Assembly: GCF_014653115.1 (NCBI RefSeq)
Contig: NZ_BNAD01000005.1
Coordinates: forward strand, 124,001 to 188,000
Direction: 5' to 3'
DNA length: 64,000 nt
Origin: Nocardioides flavus (ex Wang et al. 2016)
Lineage (GTDB): Bacteria; Actinomycetota; Actinomycetes; Propionibacteriales; Nocardioidaceae
This document shows positions 46,810 to 54,712 of this stretch, in pieces. Position 1 is the first letter of the stretch; each line of letters starts with the position of its first letter. The notes beneath the pieces are model-generated. The model was not told where the DNA came from, made no database searches, and was given only the letters and a program-made list of their open reading frames with translations. Made by a program: the position numbers and the translations under genes.

Positions 46810-47673
46810 ATGGAGGTCATGTCGATCGGGTACTGGGACCAGGTGCAGGCGGCGGACTTCGAGGTCCCCGCCGACCGGCCCATCGACGACCTGACGGCCG
46901 AGCTGACCACCATGCTCGGCTCGACCCGGCCGGAGGTCCGCGACGGCACCGCCTACCCGGCCCTGGCCACCTGGATCGACCGTGGCGTCTACGACGACCT
47001 GCTCGCCGGGCTGGGCGACGGCATGGTCGCCGGCCTGACCGTCGGGATCGGCGAGACCGGCACCGACAGCGTGTTCCGCCGCAGCTTCAGCGCGCTGATC
47101 CTGGCCGAGTGCCTCGAGCGCGACAACAGCCGGCACCTGCTGCCGGGCGCCAAGATCCTCGACTGGGGCGACCGGATCGCGGTCTGGTTCCTCACCGAGC
47201 GCGACACGCGCGGCTACGTCCCCGACAAGGGCTGGGCCCACGCGGTCGCCCACGGCGCCGACACCCTCGGTGCGCTCGGTGAGTCGCCGCACCTCGCCGG
47301 CGCCGAGCACGCCGTGCTCCTCGACGTGCTCGCCGAGCGCCTTCTCGCGCAGCCGGCCGACCAACCGCTCGCCTCGGGTGAGCCGGACCGGATGGCGCAC
47401 GCGGCGATGCGCATCCTGCGCCGCAACACGCTCGGCACCGACGTGCTCGAGCCGTGGGTGCACCGCATCGGGGCGGCCGCCAACCCGTTCCGCGGGCCCG
47501 TCGACCACGACCCGTTCGCTCACACTGCGGCCCCGCAGGCCTTCCTGCGCGCCCTGTTCGTCCACCTCTCGCTCGCCCCCGAGCCGCCGGGCGTGCGACC
47601 CGACCTGCTGCTGGTCGTGATCGAGGCGCTCCGGATGACCAACGCTCCCTACTTGTCAGTAGACAACCGCTAG
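46810..47673 (+). CDS. DUF2785 family protein
   Basis: 287 residues, helical, without signal peptide or membrane segment. The pattern R-D-G-T-A-Y-P-A-L-x-x-W (about 44-55) and R-G-Y-V-P-D-K-G-W-A-H-A-V-A-H-G-A-D (about 138-155) are typical of DUF2785, whose function is unknown. ATG 46810 is used; ATG 46819 is in frame and possible. Its TAG stop forms the first bases of the -10 hexamer of the next gene. Confidence 0.75.
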   Translation: MEVMSIGYWDQVQAADFEVPADRPIDDLTAELTTMLGSTRPEVRDGTAYPALATWIDRGVYDDLLAGLGDGMVAGLTVGIGETGTDSVFRRSFSALILAECLERDNSRHLLPGAKILDWGDRIAVWFLTERDTRGYVPDKGWAHAVAHGADTLGALGESPHLAGAEHAVLLDVLAERLLAQPADQPLASGEPDRMAHAAMRILRRNTLGTDVLEPWVHRIGAAANPFRGPVDHDPFAHTAAPQAFLRALFVHLSLAPEPPGVRPDLLLVVIEALRMTNAPYLSVDNR

Positions 47674-47676
47674 CCT
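47671..47676 (+). promoter_or_regulatory. -10 hexamer TAGCCT made from the preceding gene's stop codon
   Basis: The TAG stop of the DUF2785 gene is the first half of TAGCCT; 6 nt later the ATG at 47683 begins. Confidence 0.55.
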
Positions 47677-47682
47677 GCGGGC

Positions 47683-49353
47683 ATGACCGAGATCACGGGG
47701 CACAGCGGCGAGCTCGCCGTCCAGGTCGCCCGCGCCCACGGCGTCGAGACGATGTTCACCCTGTCGGGAGCGCACGTGTTCCCGATGTACGACGGCGCGG
47801 TCAAGACCCAGCAGGAGGGCGCCGGGCCGTCGATGCGGCTGCTCGACGTCCGCCACGAGCAGACGGCCGCGTTCGCCGCCGAGGCCACCGGCAAGCTGAC
47901 CCGCGTGCCCGGACTGGCTGTCCTCACCGCCGGGCCGGGCGTCACCAACGGGATCAGCGCGATCGCGCAGGCGCAGTTCGCCGGCTCCCCCATGGTCGTG
48001 GTCGGCGGCCGCGCACCGCAGAACCGCTGGGGCACCGGGTCCCTGCAGGAGCTCGACCAGCCGCCGATCATCGCGCCGGTCGCCAAGGCCGCCCGGACCC
48101 TGATGACCGCCGGCGACGTCGCGGCCGGGATCGACGAGGCCTTCACCCTCGCCCGCTCCAGCCACCGCGGCCCGGTCTTCGTCGACGTGCCCATGGACGA
48201 GTTCTTCAACTCCGCCTCGGGCGTCGTCGGCTCCGGTGAGGGCACCCGCGTCGAGCCCGACCCCGACGCGATCGCGGCCGTCGCCCGCCTCCTCGCGCAG
48301 GCCGAGCGCCCCGTGCTCATCCTCGGCACCGACGTGTGGGCCGACCACGCCGAGGCCGCCGCGCTGCGGTTCGTGGAGGACCTCGGCATCCCCACCCTCA
48401 CCAACGGCATGGGCCGCGGCCTCGTGCCGGGTGGGCACCCCTCGCTCGTCACCAAGGCGCGCGGGGCCGCGCTGTCGGGCGCCGACCTCGTCGTGGTCGT
48501 CGGCACGCCCCTGGACTTCCGCCTCGGCTACGGCGTGTTCGGCGGCCCCGACAAGAACCCCGACGGCGCGTTCGCCAAGGTCGTGCACATCGCCGACTCC
48601 CCCGGTCAGGTCGCCGCGCACGCGGACCTCGCCGGCTCGGTCGCCGGCGACCTGACCACCGTCCTCGACGGCCTGCAGGCCGCCATCGAGAGTGGCCGGA
48701 AGCCCGACTGGCAGGCGTGGTCGGACCGGCTCGCCGACCAGGTGCGCGCCGCTGCCGCCCGCGACGCCGAGCTGCTCACCGCCGAGGCCGACCCGATCCA
48801 CCCCGCCCGCATCTACGGCGAGCTGGTGCCGCGGCTCGCCGACGACTCGGTCGTCATCGGCGACGGCGGCGACTTCGTCTCGTTCGCCGGCAAGTACGTC
48901 GAGCCCAAGCGCCCCGGCGGCTGGCTCGACCCCGGCCCGTACGGGTGCCTCGGCGCCGGTCTCGGCGCGGCCATCGCCGCGCGGATCGCCCGGCCCAGCG
49001 CCCAGGTGACGCTGCTGCTGGGCGACGGCGCGGCCGGCTTCTCGCTGATGGACGTCGACACGCTCGTGCGCCACGACCTGCCGGTCGTGATGGTGATGGG
49101 CAACAACTCCGCCTGGGGCCTGGAGAAGGGCCCGATGCAGATGCTCTACGGCTACGACGTGGTCGCCGACCTGGCCCAGCGCACGCCGTACGACGAGGTG
49201 GTGCGGGCCCTCGGCGGTGCCGGCGAGACCGTCACCGACCCGAAGCAGATCGGCCCTGCCCTCGACCGGGCGTACGCCTCGGGGGTGCCCTACCTCGTCA
49301 ACGTGATCACCGACGTCGAGGCGGCGTACCCGCGCAACACGTTCGGCATCTGA
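47683..49353 (+). CDS. ilvG: thiamine diphosphate enzyme, IlvG-like (acetolactate synthase family)
   Basis: 556 residues with the three TPP domains: N-terminal domain with the catalytic Glu in R-H-E-Q-T-A-A-F (about 58-65), central domain, and C-terminal cofactor domain with L-G-D-G-A-A-G-F and N-N-S-A-W-G. It closely resembles mycobacterial IlvG (Rv1820) rather than the biosynthetic IlvB; true acetolactate synthase activity is not certain. No regulatory subunit is adjacent. The start is leaderless with its promoter inside the previous stop. Confidence 0.8.
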   Translation: MTEITGHSGELAVQVARAHGVETMFTLSGAHVFPMYDGAVKTQQEGAGPSMRLLDVRHEQTAAFAAEATGKLTRVPGLAVLTAGPGVTNGISAIAQAQFAGSPMVVVGGRAPQNRWGTGSLQELDQPPIIAPVAKAARTLMTAGDVAAGIDEAFTLARSSHRGPVFVDVPMDEFFNSASGVVGSGEGTRVEPDPDAIAAVARLLAQAERPVLILGTDVWADHAEAAALRFVEDLGIPTLTNGMGRGLVPGGHPSLVTKARGAALSGADLVVVVGTPLDFRLGYGVFGGPDKNPDGAFAKVVHIADSPGQVAAHADLAGSVAGDLTTVLDGLQAAIESGRKPDWQAWSDRLADQVRAAAARDAELLTAEADPIHPARIYGELVPRLADDSVVIGDGGDFVSFAGKYVEPKRPGGWLDPGPYGCLGAGLGAAIAARIARPSAQVTLLLGDGAAGFSLMDVDTLVRHDLPVVMVMGNNSAWGLEKGPMQMLYGYDVVADLAQRTPYDEVVRALGGAGETVTDPKQIGPALDRAYASGVPYLVNVITDVEAAYPRNTFGI

Positions 49354-49364
49354 GGCACGCGCCG

Positions 49365-49865
49365 GTGTCCGACCTCGAGCTGCGCCGGGTGCGGCGCGAG
49401 GAGCTCGCAGCCGCGGGCGACGTCTGCGTCGCGGCGTACGAGCCGTTCCTGACCGGCGCAGAGGACGACTACCGCGAGCGGCTGCGCGACGTCGAGACCC
49501 GCGACGCGCAGGCCGAGGTGTGGGTGGCCGTCCTCCCCCCTGACGAGGGTGGGCAGGTCGTCGGGGTGGTGACCTGGTGCCCGCCCGGGTCGCCGTGGCG
49601 CGAGATCGGTCGTGACGACGAGGGCGAGTTCCGGATGCTGGCGGTCGCGCCGGGCGCCCAGGGCCGCGGCGTCGGGACCGCCCTGGCGCGGATGTGCGAG
49701 GCGCACGCCCGGGAGCACGGCGCGACCGGCATGGCCCTGTCGTCGCTGGCGACCATGACCGCCGCGCACCGGGTGTACGCCCGGCTCGGCTACTGGCGCG
49801 ACCCGGCGCGGGACTGGTCGCCGCTGCCCGGCGTCGACCTGCTGGCCTTCGCCAAGACGTTCTGA
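49365..49865 (+). CDS. GNAT-family N-acetyltransferase
   Basis: 166 residues: N-terminal strand-helix (L-R-R-V-R-R-E-E-L), then F-R-M-L-A-V-A-P-G-A-Q-G-R-G-V-G-T-A-L with the Q-x-x-G-x-G/A acetyl-CoA loop at about 101-106, and a late Y-A-R-L-G-Y motif. Substrate unknown. The GTG lies 11 nt after the ilvG stop with TGAGG upstream, so it is probably co-transcribed. Confidence 0.85.
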   Translation: MSDLELRRVRREELAAAGDVCVAAYEPFLTGAEDDYRERLRDVETRDAQAEVWVAVLPPDEGGQVVGVVTWCPPGSPWREIGRDDEGEFRMLAVAPGAQGRGVGTALARMCEAHAREHGATGMALSSLATMTAAHRVYARLGYWRDPARDWSPLPGVDLLAFAKTF

Positions 49866-49881
49866 CGCCGCCCGGACGACC

Positions 49882-51291
49882 TCAGCAGTGGCGCAGCGTC
49901 GCGGGGTCGGCGGGGTCGTCGAAGCACACGGTGGTACCCGGTAGGGCGGCCATCTCCTCGCGGCCGACCCACTGCCAGAACCAGAGGCGCCAGGTGTCGC
50001 CCTCGCCGGCCACGGCGGTGACGAGCGTGCCGTCGGCCGTCAGCCAGGTGCGCTGCGACGCGTCACCGGTGAGCGCGACCTCGCCGGTCGGCTCCAGCTC
50101 GCGCAGACGCTCGCCGTCGGAGTGCACGACCCGGACGTAGCCCGGGTCCGAGGCGGAGGTGAGGACGACCGAGGGACCGTCGGAGAAGACCGAGACCGGT
50201 TGGGTGGTGAGGACGCGGGGGTCGACGACGTCGAGCCCCAGCTCGAATGCACGGCCCTGTCCGACCTCGACGACGAGGCGCGGGTCGGCCGCTGCCCGCA
50301 GCCGCACCGTGAACGGGAAGCCCCCCTCGACCGGGGCGCTCTCCCCGATCCCGATGGACTCCGCTGCGACCTCGGTGACGGCCGGCAGGTCGTCGGCCGA
50401 GTCCGCCTCGCACGGCGTCCGGGAGTCGCGCGCGATGTCGTGGCGGATGCACCCCTGGTCCACCGGCTCGAGCAGACCGTCCTCGGTCAACCGCCAGGTC
50501 CAGGCGTCGTGCACGGTGACCAGCGGCTTGATGAGCGTCATGGTGCGGGTGCCGGCGGCGTACGCGTTGACGGACCGGCTCGACCAGAGCGTGCCGTCCT
50601 CGACCCAGTAGTCGTGCACGCGGACCATGTCGTAGTACTCCCCGCCGCCCGGCGCCGGCACCTGCCCGCGGACGAGCAGCTCAGGGGCGTCGACGACGGC
50701 CTGCACGAGCAGTCCCTCGCGAAGGTCGAACACCAGCGGGAACCCCCCGTTGGCGAAGTCGTCGTAGTAGAGCACCAGCTCCTGGTCGCCGTCGCCGTCG
50801 GCGTCGACGGGATCGAGCGCATTCACGATCGTGGTCTCGATGTCGGTGACGCCCCAGGCCTCCTCTCCGGAGCCGCTGAGGGTCGTCTGCATCCGCACGC
50901 GCCCGTCCAGCTGCGGGCTCGGCTCACCGAGGAAGACGACCTTCTCGTCCGTGCCGTCGCCGTCCAGGTCGAGCCGAGCGGGGGTGGAGTACTCGTCGGC
51001 CTCCCAGTCGCGCCCGACGTCGGCCGGCAGCTCCAGCTCGACCCTGTCGTCGGGGCTCGGCGCGACGTCGTCGGAGCGCGGGTCCCGGCCGAGGCCGTCG
51101 AGCACCAGGCCGAGGACCAGCAGCACGGCCGCGGCCGCGGCGAGCAGCAGCAGCGGCGTCCGCCACCGAGGTCGCAGCGGGACGACCGGCGCGAGTGGCG
51201 CGAGGTCCTCGGGCCGGACGAGGTCGGCACGGGCGGCGAGCGCAGCGCGCAACCGCTCGTCGAGGCCGGTGGCCGGGTGGTGGGGGTTCAT
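49882..51291 (-). CDS. membrane-anchored protein with Asp-rich calcium-type loops, ECF sigma partner
   Basis: 469 residues: a short cytoplasmic part (1-43), one membrane helix (about 45-65), and a long extracellular domain. Two D-x-D-G-D-G loops (about 108-113 and 163-168) resemble calcium-binding FG-GAP/VCBS loops. Two Cys pairs lie in the middle and C-terminal parts. The ATG overlaps the ECF sigma stop by 4 nt, so it is likely an unusual anti-sigma factor or sensor. No H-x3-C-x2-C anti-sigma zinc motif is present in the short cytoplasmic part. I cannot name a family. Confidence 0.6.
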   Translation of the reverse strand: MNPHHPATGLDERLRAALAARADLVRPEDLAPLAPVVPLRPRWRTPLLLLAAAAAVLLVLGLVLDGLGRDPRSDDVAPSPDDRVELELPADVGRDWEADEYSTPARLDLDGDGTDEKVVFLGEPSPQLDGRVRMQTTLSGSGEEAWGVTDIETTIVNALDPVDADGDGDQELVLYYDDFANGGFPLVFDLREGLLVQAVVDAPELLVRGQVPAPGGGEYYDMVRVHDYWVEDGTLWSSRSVNAYAAGTRTMTLIKPLVTVHDAWTWRLTEDGLLEPVDQGCIRHDIARDSRTPCEADSADDLPAVTEVAAESIGIGESAPVEGGFPFTVRLRAAADPRLVVEVGQGRAFELGLDVVDPRVLTTQPVSVFSDGPSVVLTSASDPGYVRVVHSDGERLRELEPTGEVALTGDASQRTWLTADGTLVTAVAGEGDTWRLWFWQWVGREEMAALPGTTVCFDDPADPATLRHC

Positions 51292-51806
51292 CGCTCCTCC
51301 TTCCCCGAGGCCGTGGCGGTGGTGGCCTGCATGGCGTTCTCGAGCGCGACCAGCGCGCGGCTCGCAGTGGACTTCACGGTGCCCTGGCTGATCCGGAGGG
51401 CGTGGGCGATCTCGGCCTCGGACAGGTTCGACCAGTAGCGCAGCACCAGGACCTCGCGCTGCCGGGGTGCGAGCCGACGCAGCGCCGCGATGACCTCGCG
51501 GTGCTCCTCCGCCAGCACGGCGGTGTCCTCCGGGGAGGGTGGCGACAGGTCGTGCGGCGGCGAGTACGCGCGGGCCGTACGTCGCCGGCGCAGCGCCGAG
51601 CGGGCGGTGTTGACCACCGAGACCCGCAGGTAGGCAAGAGCCTTGGACGGGTCCTTGACCGCGTCGGGACGCCGGGCGAGGGCGGCGAACGCGTCCTGGA
51701 CGACGTCCTCGGCCGAGGCGAGGTCGTCGACCAGCAGGACGGCCAGACGCACGAGCGAGAGCCGGTGCGCGGCGTAGAGCTCGGTGATGTCGACCGATGG
51801 CTCCAT
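51288..51806 (-). CDS. ECF RNA polymerase sigma factor, SigE family
   Basis: 172 residues with region 2 (L-Y-A-A-H-R-L-S-L-V-R-L-A, A-E-D-V-V-Q-D-A-F) and region 4 (L-A-P-R-Q-R-E-V-L-V-L-R-Y-W and a helix-turn-helix to the end). ATG 51806 has GGGGA 6 nt upstream; ATG 51839 is an alternative leaderless start 8 nt after a CGTC motif. It is co-transcribed with its membrane partner, a common ECF arrangement. Confidence 0.88.
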   Translation of the reverse strand: MEPSVDITELYAAHRLSLVRLAVLLVDDLASAEDVVQDAFAALARRPDAVKDPSKALAYLRVSVVNTARSALRRRRTARAYSPPHDLSPPSPEDTAVLAEEHREVIAALRRLAPRQREVLVLRYWSNLSEAEIAHALRISQGTVKSTASRALVALENAMQATTATASGKEER

Positions 51807-51847
51807 TCCGATCCCCGCCCCCGCAGTCCTCGCGCCCATGTCTGGTA

Positions 51848-51872
51848 GACGTGTGTCAGCACCTCAGGTTGC
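51848..51872 (-). promoter_or_regulatory. putative ECF-type promoter (GCAACC-N15-CGTC)
   Basis: On the minus strand a GCAACC -35-like element and a CGTC -10-like element are 15 nt apart, upstream of the ECF gene; suggests autoregulation. Confidence 0.4.
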
Positions 51873-51939
51873 CCCACCCCGCCCACCTTCTCCACCTGCC
51901 ACCGCGCAACCCCCGCCACCGCCGTACGAGAGGCCCCGC

Positions 51940-52314
51940 ATGCCGCACCCCGAGCCCGCAACGCTGACCTTCGCCGTCACCGACGACGACACCGCCGCCG
52001 CGGTGGGCAGCGGCTCGCTCCCCGTCCTCGGCACGCCACGCCTGCTCGCGTGGCTCGAGGCCGCGACGTGCGCGTGCCTCGAGCCGCTGCTCCCCGAGGG
52101 GTCGACGAGCGTCGGCACCCGCGTCCAGGTGGAGCACCTGGCCGCCAGCCCGGTCGGGGCCGCGGTCGAGGTGAGCGCCTCCAGCGCGTACGAGGACGGC
52201 CGGCTGCACCGGTTCACCGTCAGCGCCCGGGACACCGCCAGCGGGAAGGTCCTCGCCGCGGGTGAGATCACCCGGGTCGTGGTCGACGCCGAGCGGTTCC
52301 TGTCACGGCTCTGA
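51940..52314 (+). CDS. FlK-like hotdog thioesterase
   Basis: 124 residues of a single hotdog domain. The layout L-E-A-A-T-C-A-C-L-E (about 33-42), then T-R-V-Q-V-E-H-L-A-A-S-P (about 56-67) with a catalytic His, matches the fluoroacetyl-CoA thioesterase-like group. Substrate unknown. GAGAGG precedes the ATG. The 3' end overlaps the convergent acetyltransferase gene by 12 nt. Confidence 0.75.
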   Translation: MPHPEPATLTFAVTDDDTAAAVGSGSLPVLGTPRLLAWLEAATCACLEPLLPEGSTSVGTRVQVEHLAASPVGAAVEVSASSAYEDGRLHRFTVSARDTASGKVLAAGEITRVVVDAERFLSRL

Positions 52315-52896
52315 CTGCACCGCCGCCGACGCCGCTCCGAGCTCGCGCACGACCCGCGCCGGTGAGCCGACCGCCACGACGCCGGGCGGCAGGTCGCGGG
52401 TGACGACCGATCCCGCACCCACGACGGTGTCCGCCCCGATGGTCACTCCCGGGCAGACGATCACGCCGCCGCCCAGCCAGACGTTGTCGCCGATCGTGAT
52501 GGGCTCGGCGGCCTCCCACTTGTCGCGGCGGGGCTGCGGCTCGAGCGGGTGGGTGGCGGTGAGCAGCTGGACGTTGGGTCCGATCTGCACGTCGTCGCCG
52601 ATCGTGATGGTGGCGACGTCGAGGAGGATGACTCCCCAGTTGACGAACGTGCGCGCCCCGATCGTCGTCTGGTAGCCGTAGTCGCACTGCAGCGGCGGGC
52701 GCACCTCGCTGTCCTCGCCGAACCCGCCCAGCAGCTCCTCGAGCAGGGCGCGGCGCCCGTCGCCGTCGGTGGGGTCCATCGTGTTGATCCGGTGTGCCAG
52801 GCCCTGCGCGCGCCGGGACTCCTCCCCCAGGACCGGGTCGTCGGCGATGTAGGGCTCGCCGGCCAGCATCCGCTCGCGCATGGTCTTGTCACTCAT
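52303..52896 (-). CDS. sugar O-acetyltransferase (left-handed beta-helix, maltose/galactoside type)
   Basis: 197 residues: an N-terminal helical Mac domain (M-R-E-R-M-L-A-G-E-P-Y, about 6-16), then hexapeptide repeats (T-I-G-D-D-V-Q-I-G-P-N-V, G-G-G-V-I-V-C-P-G-V-T-I-G) with the catalytic His in L-T-A-T-H-P-L. The family moves acetyl groups from acetyl-CoA to sugars. ATG 52896 follows TACGTT by 6 nt, so it is leaderless. Confidence 0.88.
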   Translation of the reverse strand: MSDKTMRERMLAGEPYIADDPVLGEESRRAQGLAHRINTMDPTDGDGRRALLEELLGGFGEDSEVRPPLQCDYGYQTTIGARTFVNWGVILLDVATITIGDDVQIGPNVQLLTATHPLEPQPRRDKWEAAEPITIGDNVWLGGGVIVCPGVTIGADTVVGAGSVVTRDLPPGVVAVGSPARVVRELGAASAAVQSEP

Positions 52897-52902
52897 CCGG
52901 CC

Positions 52903-52908
52903 AACGTA
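52903..52908 (-). promoter_or_regulatory. -10 hexamer TACGTT, leaderless promoter
   Basis: On the minus strand TACGTT is followed by 6 nt and the ATG at 52896. Confidence 0.5.
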
Positions 52909-52947
52909 CAAGGACCGGACCCCGGGGACAGTGGGTGGCGGCTCGGG

Positions 52948-53451
52948 TCAGTCCGCCAGCAGCGACCGTACGGAGGCCGCCACTCGTGCCACGTCGACCT
53001 CACGACCCGTGTCGACCTCGAGGAGAGGTCCCAGCCCGAGCGGGGCCACCTCCTCGCCCCACAGCTCGGACTCGGTGCGTGCAGAGTCGAGGTGCCGCGG
53101 ATCTCTCACCCGGCGTGCGTAGCGCTGGCGCGCCACCATGAGCGGGACCCGGCACCTGACCTCCACCACGGGTCCCGGCAGCTCTCGTACGAGCGGCTCC
53201 GCATACGGGTACCAGGTGCTGTCGACGACGGCTCCCCGGCACCCGCGGGCCGCACCGAGCGTAGCGAACACCGCGGCTCGCCCCAGCTCGCGCGACGCCT
53301 CGACCTCGCCCGGGGAACCCAGCGCGTCCATGAGGGCCTCCTTCACCGTGTCCTTGGACAGGTGGGGCACGCCGAGCTCGAGCGCGAGAGCCGCCGACAA
53401 CGTCGTCTTGCCCGAACCGGGCCATCCGCCGACGAGCACGAATCCGCGCAT
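52948..53451 (-). CDS. P-loop kinase-like protein
   Basis: 167 residues with a Walker A motif G-W-P-G-S-G-K-T-T (about 9-17) and the small-kinase layout of the AAA_33/zeta-toxin or nucleotide-sugar kinase group. A later V-V-D-S-T-W motif (about 75-80) may be the Walker B strand. Substrate unknown. A CAGGCT hexamer 6 nt before the ATG is a near match to the leaderless pattern. Confidence 0.7.
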   Translation of the reverse strand: MRGFVLVGGWPGSGKTTLSAALALELGVPHLSKDTVKEALMDALGSPGEVEASRELGRAAVFATLGAARGCRGAVVDSTWYPYAEPLVRELPGPVVEVRCRVPLMVARQRYARRVRDPRHLDSARTESELWGEEVAPLGLGPLLEVDTGREVDVARVAASVRSLLAD

Positions 53452-53496
53452 GCGCCCAGCCTGTCACGCCGATCGGAGCGAGGTCCGCACATGCAA

Positions 53497-53520
53497 AAGT
53501 CCCCGCCGCGGCGGGGACTT
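53497..53520 (-). terminator. 24-bp perfect palindrome with T-run, after the bL37 gene
   Basis: A GC-rich perfect palindrome, followed on the minus strand by TTTTGC: the best intrinsic terminator in the window, 26 nt after the bL37 stop. Confidence 0.8.
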
Positions 53521-53546
53521 CTACGAGATGACGGCGCGGGTGCGCG

Positions 53547-53621
53547 TCAGGCGTTGGGGCGCTTGCCGTGGTTCGCGCCCTTCTTCTTGCGAGCGCGGCG
53601 CTTGCGTCCGGTCTTGCCCAT
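53547..53621 (-). CDS. ribosomal protein bL37, 24 residues
   Basis: A 24-residue very basic peptide starting M-G-K-T-G-R-K-R-R and ending A-N-H-G-K-R-P-N-A, the signature of the small actinobacterial large-subunit protein bL37 found in mycobacterial ribosome structures. A perfect AGGAGG lies 6 nt before the ATG and an intrinsic terminator follows. It is downstream of sigR-rsrA on the same strand with a 78-nt gap. The gene is easily missed because of its size. Confidence 0.88.
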   Translation of the reverse strand: MGKTGRKRRARKKKGANHGKRPNA

Positions 53622-53699
53622 GGTGGTCCTCCTGGAATCGGTGCTCGGAGCAGTGTCTCAAATCCGCGCGGGGGCGGCGAATCGGGTCGGGCCGACGCG

Positions 53700-53972
53700 T
53701 CAGGCGTTGCCCTCGGTGATCTGGATCGACACCTCGCGCAGCTGGAGGCGTACGCGATCGCGCAGCGACTCCGGGGCCGACTCCGAGCACGAGCGGGCGA
53801 CGAGCTGCTTGACGGCCTTCTGCAGGTCGTGGCGCTCGAGGCAGGGGCCGCACTCGCGCAGGTGCATCTCGACGACGGCGCAGTCCGCCTCCTCGAGCTC
53901 GTTGTCGATGAAGTAGACGATGCGCTCGATGTAGTCGACGCAGTCGTCGCTGCCGTGCTCGTGGCTGCTCAC
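53700..53972 (-). CDS. rsrA: anti-sigma factor RsrA (mycothiol system, zinc-type redox switch)
   Basis: 90 residues with C11, C31, H37, C41 and C44: the H-x3-C-x2-C zinc/redox motif [10 protein letters not shown] and an upstream redox Cys. Oxidation of these thiols releases SigR, the disulfide-stress response of actinobacteria. Its ATG overlaps the sigR stop by 4 nt, so anti-sigma and sigma are made together. Confidence 0.95.
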   Translation of the reverse strand: MSSHEHGSDDCVDYIERIVYFIDNELEEADCAVVEMHLRECGPCLERHDLQKAVKQLVARSCSESAPESLRDRVRLQLREVSIQITEGNA

Positions 53973-54628
53973 GACGCACCCCCCTCGTCCCCGCCGGGCA
54001 CGGTGGAGGCCGGCAGGAGGTCGTTGGCCCGGACGTAGTCGGCGAGCATGTCGCGCAGCTGGCGCCGCCCGCGGTGCAGCCGGGACATCACGGTGCCGAT
54101 CGGCGTGTCCATGATCTCGGCGATCTCCTTGTAGGGGAAACCCTCGACGTCAGCGAGGTAGACCGCGAGCCGGAACTCCTCGGGCAGGCGCTGCAGCGCG
54201 TCCTTGACCTCGGAGTCGGGCAGGTGCTCCAACGCCTCCATCTCCGCGGACCGCAGACCGGTCGAGGAGTGCGACTCCGCGCGGGCGAGCTGCCAGTCCT
54301 CGACGTCCTCGGACATCGACTGCTGCGGCTGGCGCTGCTTCTTGCGGTAGGAGTTGATGTAGGTGTTGGTGAGGATCCGGTAGAGCCAGGCCTTGAGGTT
54401 GGTGCCCGGCTTGAACTGGTGGAAGGCGCTGTAGGCCTTGGCGAAGGTCTCCTGCACCAGGTCCTCGGCGTCGGCGGGGTTGCGGGTCATCCGCATCGCC
54501 GCGCCGTAGAGCTGGTCGAGGTAGGGCAGCGCGTCGCGCTCGAAGCGCGCGGAGCGCTGGTCGGAGGTCTCGTCCTCGACGGAGATCTCGGTGGGCGTGG
54601 ACATCTCGTCCCTGAGCGATTCGGTCAT
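53969..54628 (-). CDS. sigR: ECF sigma factor SigR (SigH-type, thiol-oxidative stress)
   Basis: 219 residues from ATG 54628. Region 2 ([28 protein letters not shown]) and region 4 ([17 protein letters not shown]) are nearly identical to known SigR/SigH. Start choice is uncertain: GTG 54676 would be leaderless from the SigR promoter (235 aa), ATG 54628 has GGGAGG but short spacing (219 aa), and ATG 54604 has AGGGA (211 aa). Streptomyces makes a longer, unstable SigR isoform in a comparable way. It activates mycothiol, thioredoxin and related genes. Confidence 0.93.
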   Translation of the reverse strand: MTESLRDEMSTPTEISVEDETSDQRSARFERDALPYLDQLYGAAMRMTRNPADAEDLVQETFAKAYSAFHQFKPGTNLKAWLYRILTNTYINSYRKKQRQPQQSMSEDVEDWQLARAESHSSTGLRSAEMEALEHLPDSEVKDALQRLPEEFRLAVYLADVEGFPYKEIAEIMDTPIGTVMSRLHRGRRQLRDMLADYVRANDLLPASTVPGGDEGGAS

Positions 54629-54684
54629 CGCCTCCCACAGTACCGCCGTGGGTCGATCGAGGGTCAGTGCGTTCACACCAGCCC

Positions 54685-54712
54685 CAACACCTCACCCCCG
54701 CCGAGGATTCCC
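54685..54712 (-). promoter_or_regulatory. SigR-type promoter of sigR (GGAAT-N18-GTT)
   Basis: GGGAAT (54712-54707) and GTT (54688-54686) are separated by exactly 18 nt on the minus strand. This is the SigR/SigH consensus and implies autoregulation. The -35 element lies inside the 3' end of the upstream hydrolase gene. Confidence 0.8.
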
